From an uncultured Collinsella sp. (lineage in GTDB: Bacteria; Actinomycetota; Coriobacteriia; Coriobacteriales; Coriobacteriaceae), in the NCBI GenBank assembly GCA_958435945.1, contig CAUBIC010000013.1, forward strand, positions 11,255 to 75,254: a stretch of 64,000 nt of DNA, given 5' to 3'. Each line of letters starts with the position of its first letter. The first letter of the stretch is position 1. The position numbers were made by a program, and so were the translations under genes. The notes below the pieces were generated by a model that worked only from the letters and a program-made list of their open reading frames with translations, was not told the DNA's origin and did not search any database. Below are positions 20,708 to 28,761 of the stretch, piece after piece.

Positions 20708-20880
20708 GTTACGCGGTTTTACCAAACCGCGTAACGGCTCGACGCTGCAAACCCGTACACGCGGCAATCAGACGTTCAATTTCAAGGGCGCGACCATAAG
20801 GTCTGCGCCCTTTCATTTCACGTCACCTTGCTTGCGTGTACGGGTTTTCGCTGACTTATGCCCAACAAGGGCGGTTGTAT
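20708..20880 (+). repeat. Dispersed structured element, copy 2
   Basis: It has the same architecture as 2347-2515. The identical 28-base hairpin lies at 20708-20735 and the identical linker TCGACGCTGCAAAC follows. The long-range stem AAACCCGTACACGC (20749-20762) pairs perfectly with GCGTGTACGGGTTT (20834-20847). Inside it is GACGT/ACGTC and an apical AAGGGCGC/GCGCCCTT hairpin. The tail is TTTTCGCTGAC and a terminal GCCC-AACAA-GGGC hairpin. All three internal stems differ in sequence from copy 1 yet remain paired. It sits between yqeY and the amino-acid importer. A promoter-like TATTAT follows at its right edge. Confidence 0.75.
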
Positions 20881-21033
20881 TATTTTCGGCGCTCATTGGG
20901 GACAGACTTAAATGAGTACCCAATGAGTGGGTTAAAGGTTGCGGGTTCTTTACGGGAATGTAGTGTGGGCTGCGGAAACGTGGTTCTTTCCGTACAATAG
21001 TTCAACTCGTGTAAAAGCAGGGAAGGGACATTC

Positions 21034-21765
21034 ATGGCAGACATGATCGAGATCAAGCATCTCAACAAGTACTTTGGCGACCTGCATGTGCTCAAAGATA
21101 TCAATCTCACCGTCAAGCGCGGCGAGAAGCTCGTAATGATCGGGCCTTCCGGCTCGGGTAAGTCGACACTCATCCGTTGCGTCGATTATCTGGAGGAGCC
21201 TACGTCGGGCGAGGTCGTCATCGACGGTACGCCGCTCACCAAAAAGAATCACCTGGAGATGGCTCGCAAGTACAGCTCCATGGTGTTTCAGCAGTTCAAC
21301 CTGTATCCCAACATGACGGTGCTGGGCAACCTGACGCTCGCGCCCATCAAGCTGCAAAAGAAGAGCAAGGAGGAGGCGACCGAGATCGCCATCGCCGCGC
21401 TCAAGCGCGTCGGCATGGCGCATAAGGCCGGCGAGTATCCGCAGAATCTCTCGGGCGGTCAGCAGCAGCGCATCGCCATCGCCCGTGCCCTGTGCACCAA
21501 GCAGCCCATCATCCTGTTTGACGAGCCGACCTCGGCGCTCGACCCCGAAATGGTCCAGGAAGTTCTGGACGTTATGATTGAGCTCGCGCAGGAGGACATC
21601 ACCATGATCTGCGTGACGCACGAGATGGGCTTTGCGCGCCAGGTGGCCGACCGCGTCATCTTTATGGAGGACGGCCGCATTCTGGAGGAGGGCACGCCCG
21701 AGCACTTCTTCGATAACCCCGAGAACCCGCGCTGCCGCGAGTTCCTGTCCAAGATTTTGCACTAG
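21034..21765 (+). CDS. Amino-acid ABC transporter ATPase (GlnQ type)
   Basis: ATPase of a polar amino-acid uptake system. At 243 residues it is of usual length. Walker A is G-P-S-G-S-G-K-S-T near residue 37, the Q-loop [11 protein letters not shown] is present, the signature is L-S-G-G-Q-Q-Q-R near 142, Walker B is [12 protein letters not shown], and V-T-H-E-M-G-F-A carries the switch His. All match GlnQ/HisP. It is first of four contiguous genes (ATPase, binding protein, two permeases) that form one importer. GGGAAGGG precedes ATG 21034. The substrate (glutamine, glutamate, arginine or cystine) is not resolvable. Confidence 0.93.
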   Translation: MADMIEIKHLNKYFGDLHVLKDINLTVKRGEKLVMIGPSGSGKSTLIRCVDYLEEPTSGEVVIDGTPLTKKNHLEMARKYSSMVFQQFNLYPNMTVLGNLTLAPIKLQKKSKEEATEIAIAALKRVGMAHKAGEYPQNLSGGQQQRIAIARALCTKQPIILFDEPTSALDPEMVQEVLDVMIELAQEDITMICVTHEMGFARQVADRVIFMEDGRILEEGTPEHFFDNPENPRCREFLSKILH

Positions 21766-21770
21766 GCGCG

Positions 21771-22649
21771 GTGATGGACATGACGGATATGACGAGGGCG
21801 GCCGTGTCGCGCCGTCGCTTTTTGCAGCTGGCTGGCGCCGGCATGCTTGCGCTGACGGGGACCGCGCTTGCCGGTTGCGGCCACTCCACCAGCGGCGAGG
21901 GCTCTGACAAGGGGTCCAAGCTTGCGGCCATCAAGTCGCGTGGCCATCTGAATGCCGGCGTTAAGAAGGACGTTCCCGGCTATGGCTATTACGACACCGC
22001 CAAGGGCCGCTTTGAGGGCATGGAAGTCGATTTGTGCTACCAGATCGCCGCTGCCGTCTTTGGCGTGAGCTACAAGGAGGCCCGTTCCCAGGAGCTTGTC
22101 GAGTTTACCGACGTAACGCCCAAGACGCGCGGCCCGCTGATCGATAACGGCCAGCTCGATGTGGTCGCGGCGACCTACACCATCACCGACGAGCGCAAGA
22201 AGAGCTGGGATTTCTCGACGCCGTACCGCACCGACTACGTGGGACTCATGGTCAAGAAGCGTTCGGGTTTTACCTCGATTGAGGACCTGGACGGCAAGAT
22301 TATCGGCGTGAGCCAGGGTGCTACCACGCAGAGCCTGATCGAGCAGATGATCAAGGACAACGGCTTTAGCTGCAAGCCCGAGTTTAGGGCCTTTAGCGGC
22401 TACCCTATCATCAAGAGTTCGCTCGACGCCGGTAATATCGACGTCTTTGCCATGGACCGCTCCACGCTGGCCGGTTACATGAACGAGACCGTTGAGCTGC
22501 TGCAGCCCGAGGTCAAGTTTGGCGAGCAGGGCTACGGCGTGGCGACCAAGAAGGGCTGCGACCTTTCGGCCGTAGTCGATCAGGTGATTTGCGATCGCCT
22601 GGCCGACGGCTGGCTCGACCAAGAGGTCAAGACCTGGGGTCTTGTATAG
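21771..22649 (+). CDS. Amino-acid ABC transporter substrate-binding lipoprotein
   Basis: Binding protein of the importer. The N-terminus has a twin-arginine motif S-R-R-R-F-L-Q-L, a hydrophobic stretch and the lipobox T-A-L-A-G-C near residue 38, so it is probably Tat-exported and lipid-anchored. The mature part has SBP family 3 features: I-K-S-R-G-H-L-N-A-G-V, the F-E-G-M-E-V-D-L-C-Y-Q-I-A region, and R-K-K-S-W-D-F-S-T-P-Y. In many relatives the ligand-binding start reads G-F-x-x-D. The GTG at 21771 and ATG at 21774 are both possible. The gene begins 5 bases after the ATPase stop. Confidence 0.9.
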   Translation: MMDMTDMTRAAVSRRRFLQLAGAGMLALTGTALAGCGHSTSGEGSDKGSKLAAIKSRGHLNAGVKKDVPGYGYYDTAKGRFEGMEVDLCYQIAAAVFGVSYKEARSQELVEFTDVTPKTRGPLIDNGQLDVVAATYTITDERKKSWDFSTPYRTDYVGLMVKKRSGFTSIEDLDGKIIGVSQGATTQSLIEQMIKDNGFSCKPEFRAFSGYPIIKSSLDAGNIDVFAMDRSTLAGYMNETVELLQPEVKFGEQGYGVATKKGCDLSAVVDQVICDRLADGWLDQEVKTWGLV

Positions 22650-22674
22650 GCGCATCGTCCAAGGAAGGAATCAA

Positions 22675-23421
22675 ATGCTCGAAGGATTATTTGACGCCGA
22701 CCGTTGGTCGACGACATTTCAAAACATGGGGCCCTTCTGGGAGGGCTTTGGCGTGACGCTGCAGGTGGTCGTTGCCGGTCTGCTGCTGTCGCTGGTGCTG
22801 GGCACGCTGCTGGGCGTGTTCTCTACCACTCGCTCGCGCGTGCTGCGCGCCATAAGCCGCGTGTACGTGGAGTTTTACCAGAACACCCCGTTGCCCGTGC
22901 AGGTGCTCTTTATGTACATGGCCGGTCCGCAGTTTTTGCAGGCCATAACCGGTGCCGACCAGCCGGTGCGCATCGCGCCGTTCGTGCTGGGCTTCTTGGG
23001 TGTGGGCCTGTATCACGCGGCCTACATTTCGGAGGTCATCCGCACTGGTATCGAGGCGGTTCCGCGCGGTCAGATGGAGGCGGCCCAGAGCCAGGGCTTT
23101 ACCCGTGCGCAGGCGTACTGGTACATCGTGCTGCCCCAGACGTTCAAGATCATTCTGCCGCCGCTGTGTAACCAGGCGCTCAACCTGGTCAAGAACACGT
23201 CGGTGCTGGCGCTCGTGGCCGGCGGCGACCTTATGTACCGTTCCGACAACTTTGTGAGTCTGTACGGTTACCTGCAGGGATACATCGTCTGCTGCCTTAT
23301 GTACTTCATCATCTGCTTTCCGCTCGCCATGCTGGTGCAGTGGCTCGAGCGCCGCTCCAAGGAGCGTCCGCGCGGCGTGAGCCTGGCCGAGCTGGGGCTC
23401 GACAACGTAGAGGAGGCCTAG
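22675..23421 (+). CDS. Amino-acid ABC transporter permease (HisM/GlnP type) 1
   Basis: A 248-residue membrane protein with about five helices. The conserved permease loop that docks the ATPase is visible as I-R-T-G-I-E-A-V-P-R-G-Q-M-E-A-A-Q-S-Q-G-F (the E-A-A-x3-G EAA motif), and the N-terminal G-F-G-V-T-L-Q-V-V start is typical. ATG 22675 is preceded by AAGGAAGG. The frame is open upstream to 22642 but without a ribosome site. The second permease follows 3 bases later, so the two form a heterodimeric channel. Confidence 0.92.
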   Translation: MLEGLFDADRWSTTFQNMGPFWEGFGVTLQVVVAGLLLSLVLGTLLGVFSTTRSRVLRAISRVYVEFYQNTPLPVQVLFMYMAGPQFLQAITGADQPVRIAPFVLGFLGVGLYHAAYISEVIRTGIEAVPRGQMEAAQSQGFTRAQAYWYIVLPQTFKIILPPLCNQALNLVKNTSVLALVAGGDLMYRSDNFVSLYGYLQGYIVCCLMYFIICFPLAMLVQWLERRSKERPRGVSLAELGLDNVEEA

Positions 23422-23424
23422 CGC

Positions 23425-24063
23425 ATGGAAATCTTCAACGCGACCAACCTGCTCTACATTTGGGGCGGCTTTGTTAAGACGATCGAGATCTCGGCGCTGT
23501 CGATCTTTTTCTCGCTCATCTTTGGCACGGTGCTGGCGCTCGTTAAGAGCTATGCGCCCCGCCCGTTCCGTATTTTGGTGAGCGCCTATATCGAGTTGTT
23601 TCGCTGCACGCCGAACCTGCTGTGGATTCTGTTTATCTACTTTACGGTGCAGGGTTTGGACATTGTGATTTCGACCATCGCCTTTACGCTGTTTACCAGC
23701 GCTGTTATGGCCGAGATTGTGCGCGGCGGCCTCAACTCGATTCCGCGCGGCCAGTTTGAGGCAGCGCAGAGCCAGGGCTTCGGCTTCTTTGCCACCATGC
23801 GCTACATCATTCTGCCGCAGACGTTTAAGACGATCATTCCGGCGCTGTTTAGCCAGTGCACGACCGTCATTAAGGACAGCTCGTATCTTTCGGGCATTAA
23901 CGTGGCCGAGCTCATGTACACGGCCAACGTTGTGATGGCCCACGCGATCGATCTGTCGCAGGTGCTTATGCTCTACGGCCTGGTGTTTGCGATGTACTTT
24001 GTGCTCAACTTTGGTATCTCGCTGCTGGTCCGAGCGTATCAACGTCGTATCGTGGCAGCGTAG
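23425..24063 (+). CDS. Amino-acid ABC transporter permease (HisM/GlnP type) 2
   Basis: A 212-residue membrane protein, homologous to the first permease. It opens W-G-G-F-V-K-T-I-E-I-S and has the EAA loop L-N-S-I-P-R-G-Q-F-E-A-A-Q-S-Q-G-F. GAGGAGG for its ATG lies within the end of the first permease gene. It is the last gene of the importer. A 27-bp palindrome begins 3 bases after its stop codon. Confidence 0.92.
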   Translation: MEIFNATNLLYIWGGFVKTIEISALSIFFSLIFGTVLALVKSYAPRPFRILVSAYIELFRCTPNLLWILFIYFTVQGLDIVISTIAFTLFTSAVMAEIVRGGLNSIPRGQFEAAQSQGFGFFATMRYIILPQTFKTIIPALFSQCTTVIKDSSYLSGINVAELMYTANVVMAHAIDLSQVLMLYGLVFAMYFVLNFGISLLVRAYQRRIVAA

Positions 24064-24066
24064 AAT

Positions 24067-24093
24067 GTGACAAAGGGATTGTCCCTTTGTCAC
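24067..24093. repeat. 27-bp perfect palindrome after the importer
   Basis: GTGACAAAGGGA-TTG-TCCCTTTGTCAC, 12-bp arms and a 3-base loop, lies between the last permease and the kinase-like gene. It resembles the short REP-type elements elsewhere in the window and could also stop or stabilise the upstream transcript. Confidence 0.7.
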
Positions 24094-24111
24094 ATAGAGA
24101 AAGGAATCGCG

Positions 24112-24735
24112 ATGAGCGATCTGGAGAACAAGAAGAGTCCTGTGGTCATTACCATCGCGCGCGACTTTGGTGCCGAGGGCCACGAGATCGGACGCATCCT
24201 CGCCAACGAGTTGGGGATTCCGCTGTACGACAACGAGCTGCTGGTGCGTGCGTCGCTGCGCGCGGGCGAGTCGCTCGACAAGATGGCTGCCTACGACGAG
24301 CGCCTGGCCGTGGAGAATATGGCGTTTCTGCCCGACCGCTACGATGCACGTTCGTACTCGGACAAGTTGTTCCAAAAGATGAGCCAGGTGATTTTGGATC
24401 TGGGCGAGACCGAGAGCTGCATTATCGAAGGCCGTCTGTCCGATTACCTGCTGCGTAACAATCCCAACCACATTGCCGTGTTGGTGACCGCACCCTTTGA
24501 GGACCGCGTCGAGATCGTGCGCAAGAAGCGCGGCCTTAACAAAAAGAAGGGCGCCAAGCTGGTCAAGCAGCAGCAGAAGGCGCGCGAGGCGTTCTATAAG
24601 CGCTACAGCGCCGGAAAGTGGAAGATGACGAGTGGCAAGGACATCGTCGTCAACCGCGCCAAGCTGGGCCGCGAGGGCTGTAAAGACGTTATCGCCGCCG
24701 CCTACCGCTACAAAATGGCGCAACTCGAGGCTTAA
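24112..24735 (+). CDS. Cytidylate-kinase-like family protein
   Basis: A 207-residue protein of the cytidylate-kinase-like P-loop family. The N-terminus reads V-V-I-T-I-A-R-D-F-G-A-E-G-H-E-I-G-R, where the phosphate loop is degenerate compared with the usual G-x4-G-K, and it continues I-P-L-Y-D-N-E-L-L. Later segments (I-I-E-G-R-L-S-D, V-T-A-P-F-E-D-R) fit the family. The C-terminus is basic. The physiological substrate of this family is unknown. ATG 24112 has AGAAAGGAA before it. The upstream TTG/GTG-type start of the open frame lies in the palindrome and is not used. Confidence 0.8.
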   Translation: MSDLENKKSPVVITIARDFGAEGHEIGRILANELGIPLYDNELLVRASLRAGESLDKMAAYDERLAVENMAFLPDRYDARSYSDKLFQKMSQVILDLGETESCIIEGRLSDYLLRNNPNHIAVLVTAPFEDRVEIVRKKRGLNKKKGAKLVKQQQKAREAFYKRYSAGKWKMTSGKDIVVNRAKLGREGCKDVIAAAYRYKMAQLEA

Positions 24736-24741
24736 CCGACC

Positions 24742-24777
24742 AAAAACCACCACAAAGGTGCCTTTGTGGTGGTTTTT
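24742..24777. terminator. Bidirectional terminator
   Basis: A perfect 17-bp stem (24742-24758 with 24761-24777) with A-run on one side and T-run on the other lies between the convergent kinase-like and LuxR genes, so it can end transcripts from both strands. Confidence 0.88.
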
Positions 24778-24780
24778 GTT

Positions 24781-26187
24781 TTAGGCGGAGGGGAAGGCCT
24801 TGGTGAGACCGGCGCGCGTCTGCGTGTCGGTCTTTTGGTAGATAGAGCTCAGGTGGCGCTGCACCATGCGCATCGAGATACCGAGCTCCTCGGCGACCTG
24901 CTTGAGCGGGCGTTCATCCTGGGTCACGGCTATGAGCACGTCGACTTCGCGCGGGGTGAGAGCGTGGTTGGCGATGAAGGCCTGGCGTTGCTCCTCGATG
25001 GTGGGGGCGGCGAGTGCTTCTTCTGCCAGCTGCTCGCGCTCGCGCTCCTGCTCGGTTTGGGGCAGGCGGAACAGGCCCGCGGCTACAAACGCCACACTCG
25101 CCGCCACAAGCAGCATGAGTGCACCGATCATGATGAGGGCAACGTTGCCCGAGGTCACGAGGGCAAGCGAGATGCCCGATGTAGTGAATGCACATACATT
25201 GTTGGCGGCGCGCCCCATGCCGGCCCAGAGGGCGGGTGCATGCATGCGCGGTGCCAGCTGTGTAAAGGTGGCGGTAAAGAACGTGACAAAAAAGCCCGAG
25301 CTCAGGTAAAAGACGACAAGGCCTAGGTTGGGATCGGCGCCGGCCTCCACGGCCAGGATGGAAATGGTCGAGAGCACGGCGATGCCGAGCATGACAAGTC
25401 CCATGTAGCGGCGCTCGGCAAGGTCAAAGATAAGACCGGCGGCAAGGCCGCTTGCCGCCAAAAAGAGGCGCGGCCAAGTCTGCACGGCAATGGTGCCGTG
25501 GGCGTTGGAGAGTGTGACCACGTTGTCGAGGGTGGAGAACAGACAGGCAAGAATCATGACGAGCGCGATGCTCCAGCATGCCTGTTTGGCGAGGGCATGA
25601 GAGGACTCAGCAAAGGGATTGATGGCGGGGCTGGAGCTCTCGGCAGCTTTTTGGGGAACGACGCTGAGGGCGGATATGGCGATAGTCGCTGCGCCAAGGA
25701 CGATGAGCTCTGCGATACCGCCGCAATTGAGCAGGTTGACGGCGAACTGCATCAGGATGCCCGCGGCATAGGCTGCTCCCGCACCGGTGGCGAGCTTGGG
25801 ATCGTCTTGAAACGCCAGTGAAAAGGCGTGGTGCGCAGCGGCGCCCAGCAGGCCGAGTCCAAAGAATGCCACGCAGCCCAGAATCTCGAGCGCAAGCGGG
25901 TCCGTGGGGGATTGAATTTGGGTTAGGCCCACGATGACGATAGGGACGGCGGCGGCGTTGACGGCTGCCAGTGAGTGGCCCTTGCGCTGTGCGAGCCCGA
26001 GCAGCGGCGCGTATCCGATAAAGCCGAGCACGCTCGCACCCAGAATAAAGCCCTGTGCGATTACAACGCGTTCGGCACCGGCGAGCAGCCCGACGTTGAC
26101 GTCGAAGCGAAACTCGGCGGCAAGGAAGGCGAAGGTGAAGAGCGCGAGTGCCAGAAGTGCGTTGATTTTAGACCTGCTCAGGTTCAA
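24781..26187 (-). CDS. Membrane-integrated LuxR-family transcriptional regulator
   Basis: A 468-residue protein in two parts. Residues ~1-390 form about twelve hydrophobic helices resembling an MFS-type transporter. Residues ~400-468 are a LuxR/GerE DNA-binding domain with L-T-P-R-E-V-D-V-L, E-E-L-G-I-S-M-R-M-V-Q-R-H-L-S-S-I-Y-Q-K. Regulators of this architecture are numerous in Coriobacteriia, where some sense small molecules and control adjacent genes. The gene is divergent from the cell-wall protein at 26374, and a 28-bp dyad lies between the two starts, so it may control that gene. The ligand is unknown. Confidence 0.88.
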   Translation of the reverse strand: MNLSRSKINALLALALFTFAFLAAEFRFDVNVGLLAGAERVVIAQGFILGASVLGFIGYAPLLGLAQRKGHSLAAVNAAAVPIVIVGLTQIQSPTDPLALEILGCVAFFGLGLLGAAAHHAFSLAFQDDPKLATGAGAAYAAGILMQFAVNLLNCGGIAELIVLGAATIAISALSVVPQKAAESSSPAINPFAESSHALAKQACWSIALVMILACLFSTLDNVVTLSNAHGTIAVQTWPRLFLAASGLAAGLIFDLAERRYMGLVMLGIAVLSTISILAVEAGADPNLGLVVFYLSSGFFVTFFTATFTQLAPRMHAPALWAGMGRAANNVCAFTTSGISLALVTSGNVALIMIGALMLLVAASVAFVAAGLFRLPQTEQEREREQLAEEALAAPTIEEQRQAFIANHALTPREVDVLIAVTQDERPLKQVAEELGISMRMVQRHLSSIYQKTDTQTRAGLTKAFPSA

Positions 26188-26289
26188 GGACGGTCCTTTG
26201 GGTGGACGAATAATCGTGTCCTCGATTGTAGCGTTACCGGGACGAGTGTGGCGATGGCGAAATCATATTGAATTAAACCGCAGGTAGAG

Positions 26290-26317
26290 GCCTAGGTTCA
26301 CATCTACGAACCTAGGC
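26290..26317. promoter_or_regulatory. Dyad in the LuxR/surface-protein divergent region (candidate operator)
   Basis: GCCTAGGTTC (26290-26299) and GAACCTAGGC (26308-26317) are perfect 10-bp arms around an 8-base centre. It lies 103 bases before the luxR start and 57 before the surface-protein start. The size suits a dimeric LuxR-type site, but it could be an unrelated palindrome. Confidence 0.5.
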
Positions 26318-26373
26318 ATATGGAGTCATTTGGCACATCTTGGTGGTATGTCCCTACGACCAAGGAGGCCGTT

Positions 26374-28356
26374 ATGTACGGAAGCCACTTTGACAAGCAA
26401 ACCCAACGCGAGCGTACCTGCTCGCTGGTTCACGGTACCTGGCGTTGTGTGGGTGCCAAAATCGCTTGCGCTGGTGCGTGTGCGCTTATGGTCGGCCAGC
26501 TGCTGCTGCCGAGCGTGGCTCTGGCGACGGAATGCGCCGATCCCGCCGCCGGGACGGATGAGGTTGCCGCGGCTCCGGTGACGCTGACGGTTGCGGAGGA
26601 TACGGCGGCTCCGGCGCCGGTACCGGTGGCTCCGGCTGCGCCGATGACTGACGCGGCTCCGGCGACACCGTCCACGGCAGAAGCTCAGCAAGATCAGCAG
26701 GACGCACCGGCGGCAACGGTGAACGATACGGTTGCTGTCAACCAAGATGGCTCTCTTGGTGGCACCGACAGCTCGTCGGCAAACAACGCCATCATGCCCT
26801 GCGGTGTGACCGATGTTGTTGGCGGCAGCGACGTTAGGGTCAATACGACCGTGGTTCCCCGCTACACGGACTGTGTGCTTCCGTGCAATGTCACACTCGA
26901 AAAGGGCCAGCCGTATACCCACGATTTTCCCGATATTGAGGGTGGCATTCCAGAAGCGCTTGCGAGCGAAGTCGTCGAGGTTAAGTACTACAGGGCCGAT
27001 GCCGCTTCGGGCACTCTGGTCGAAGTTCAGGATGCATCCATGTCCGACGTGACGGCTCGCTTCGAACCCGCTGGCGATCACATGAGGCTGACGCTGACCT
27101 TTACGGGTGGCGCGGCAGGCGGCTCGTATCGACTCACGCGCAATGAGGCTCTCTATATTGGCTCGGCACTGGAGTATACCGGAACTGACTATGAAGGCAG
27201 CTCGACTATCGTCAACGAAACCAGGTACGATTATTACCTCCGCTATGCCATCAATAGCGAAATTACGCTTGTTGCATCGGAAAACGAAGCCCTCCATAAC
27301 CTGAATGTCAACGACGTGAAGACCGACTACGCGCCCGGCGAGGCGCCGCGCGCGACTGCGACGGTCCCCGCTGCCGATGCCGACAAGTACGAGATCGCCT
27401 ACGAGTGCTGGGAAGAGATGGATGCCAGCGACCCTACGGGGCTCACGCCCGTTGCCTTCTGGTATTCCGACCCTGCCAAGTATCCGACGGGCGCGAGGAG
27501 GATTGAACACTTCGAAGATGGTAAGTTCTACATGTACTCCGTTGAGCTGAGGCTCAAGGGCGACAATACCGTGGCCGATGACTGCAATATGAACGTCAAC
27601 GGTCATTGGGTGCACCACGTAAAGACCGTCAACGGCGTCTTCGCGCCAAACGCTGACAATATGGTGTGCGAGCAGCCGATCGACGAATGGCGGGCCATCG
27701 ACGTTATCGAGATCAACGGTGCCACGACCACCTTCAAGGCAGGCGATAAGCCGGTCTTTACGGCGAATGTTCCGACGGGCTCCAACTCCCTTCCTCAGTG
27801 TGAGTACTGGATGGGTAGCGACGGCAGCGAGGTGAATTCCGTTGAGTTTTGGGACCAGCACATCACCAATCACATCGACGCCTTTAAGCCCGGCGTGACC
27901 TATCGCTACGGTATCTACCTCAAGCCCGCGCGCGGCTTCTACTTCACGCCCGACACCAAGCTGGTGATCAACGGTCAGGAGTGCGGCTACCAGGTGGGCG
28001 AAGCGAGTGTAGTTGATCTCGAGAGCGGCTGTATCTTCACTCTGTGGCTCAACACCGATCTGACGTTTACGCCCGAGGCCACGCCGGCTCCGGTCGACCC
28101 CGAAAAGCCCGCGCCGCAGCCTGAGGTCAAGCCTGAGCCCAAGCCCGAGGTGAAGCCCGAGACCAAGCCCGCGGCTAAACCGGTCACGACAACCGCCACG
28201 ACCAAGACGGTTGAGAAAACCACGCAGGCCAAGAAGGGCGATGCTGTCCTGGCTACCACGGGGGATACCACCGCGATGACGGTCGCCGCCCTAGGCATCG
28301 CCGGCGCAACCGTAGCCGCTGCCGGCCTCGCCGCGACCAAGCGCCGCAAGCGTTAG
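26374..28356 (+). CDS. Cell-wall-anchored surface protein with variant sorting signal
   Basis: A 660-residue secreted protein of unknown ligand. The N-terminal hydrophobic segment (C-A-G-A-C-A-L-M-V-G-Q-L-L-L-P) is followed by A-L-A-T, a signal peptidase site near residue 51. An Ala/Pro/Thr-rich linker follows to about residue 125. The middle 430 residues look like repeated beta domains. A Pro-Lys-Glu repeat (P-E-P-K-P-E-V-K-P-E) spans the wall. The C-terminus reads L-A-T-T-G-D, a hydrophobic helix and K-R-R-K-R, a sortase signal with Ala in place of Pro. ATG 26374 has CAAGGAGG. The upstream in-frame ATG at 26320 lacks one. The folding domains match nothing I can name. Confidence 0.85.
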   Translation: MYGSHFDKQTQRERTCSLVHGTWRCVGAKIACAGACALMVGQLLLPSVALATECADPAAGTDEVAAAPVTLTVAEDTAAPAPVPVAPAAPMTDAAPATPSTAEAQQDQQDAPAATVNDTVAVNQDGSLGGTDSSSANNAIMPCGVTDVVGGSDVRVNTTVVPRYTDCVLPCNVTLEKGQPYTHDFPDIEGGIPEALASEVVEVKYYRADAASGTLVEVQDASMSDVTARFEPAGDHMRLTLTFTGGAAGGSYRLTRNEALYIGSALEYTGTDYEGSSTIVNETRYDYYLRYAINSEITLVASENEALHNLNVNDVKTDYAPGEAPRATATVPAADADKYEIAYECWEEMDASDPTGLTPVAFWYSDPAKYPTGARRIEHFEDGKFYMYSVELRLKGDNTVADDCNMNVNGHWVHHVKTVNGVFAPNADNMVCEQPIDEWRAIDVIEINGATTTFKAGDKPVFTANVPTGSNSLPQCEYWMGSDGSEVNSVEFWDQHITNHIDAFKPGVTYRYGIYLKPARGFYFTPDTKLVINGQECGYQVGEASVVDLESGCIFTLWLNTDLTFTPEATPAPVDPEKPAPQPEVKPEPKPEVKPETKPAAKPVTTTATTKTVEKTTQAKKGDAVLATTGDTTAMTVAALGIAGATVAAAGLAATKRRKR

Positions 28357-28393
28357 GTTTTGGCGGCGGCGCCCATCCTCGGCTTTAGCAAAA

Positions 28394-28610
28394 TCTCAAT
28401 CTGTAACACCAAGCCAGATATTTGGGCTCCAGGTGTTACAGATTGAGACGAACTGTTCGGCCGCCAACCTAACGTCTCGATCTGTAACACGTAGCGAGGA
28501 ATTTGGTCTCTAACTGTTACAGATTGAGACAAACAGGCGGATGTTCGCACAATATCTTGATCTGTAACAACTACAAGGCTCAACAGGGTCTAACTGTTAC
28601 AGATTGAGAC
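28394..28610. repeat. Palindrome array 1: three 55-bp units, 80-81 bp period
   Basis: The units start at 28394, 28475 and 28555. Each has inverted 16-base arms TCT(C/T)(A/G)ATCTGTAACA(C/A) and TGTTACAGATTGAGA around a 23-25 base variable centre, and is separated from the next by 26 or 25 variable bases. The centres often extend the stem (AGCC/GGCT in unit 1, TAG-GAG/CTC-TA in unit 2). The same repeat, with five units, is at 45656-46032. There is no coding capacity and no cas gene nearby. Confidence 0.88.
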
Positions 28611-28697
28611 AAACGCTGGAATTGGTTTGCCGACCAAGCCTCAAACCACCACAAAGGTGCCTGTCCCCATCGTGGTGGTGGGACGGTCGGCATAGAA

Positions 28698-28733
28698 AAA
28701 GTCCCCGCCGGGCGTATGCTCGACGGGGACTTT
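28698..28733 (-). terminator. Terminator of the nfn operon
   Basis: AAAGTCCCCG (28698-28707) and CGGGGACTTT (28724-28733), read on the minus strand, form a stem followed by TTTTTCTATG, 29 bases after the nfnB stop. The bases between array 1 and this hairpin hold another short palindrome of the CCACCACAAAGG type but no gene. Confidence 0.85.
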
Positions 28734-28761
28734 GCCGTTTGGTGGCTAGTGCTGTAGGTGA

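Noticed and set aside
28394..28610. CRISPR array
   Set aside because: The conserved parts alternate in orientation and the variable parts differ in kind (hairpin centres and separators). No cas genes are present. The units are palindromes, not direct repeats with spacers.
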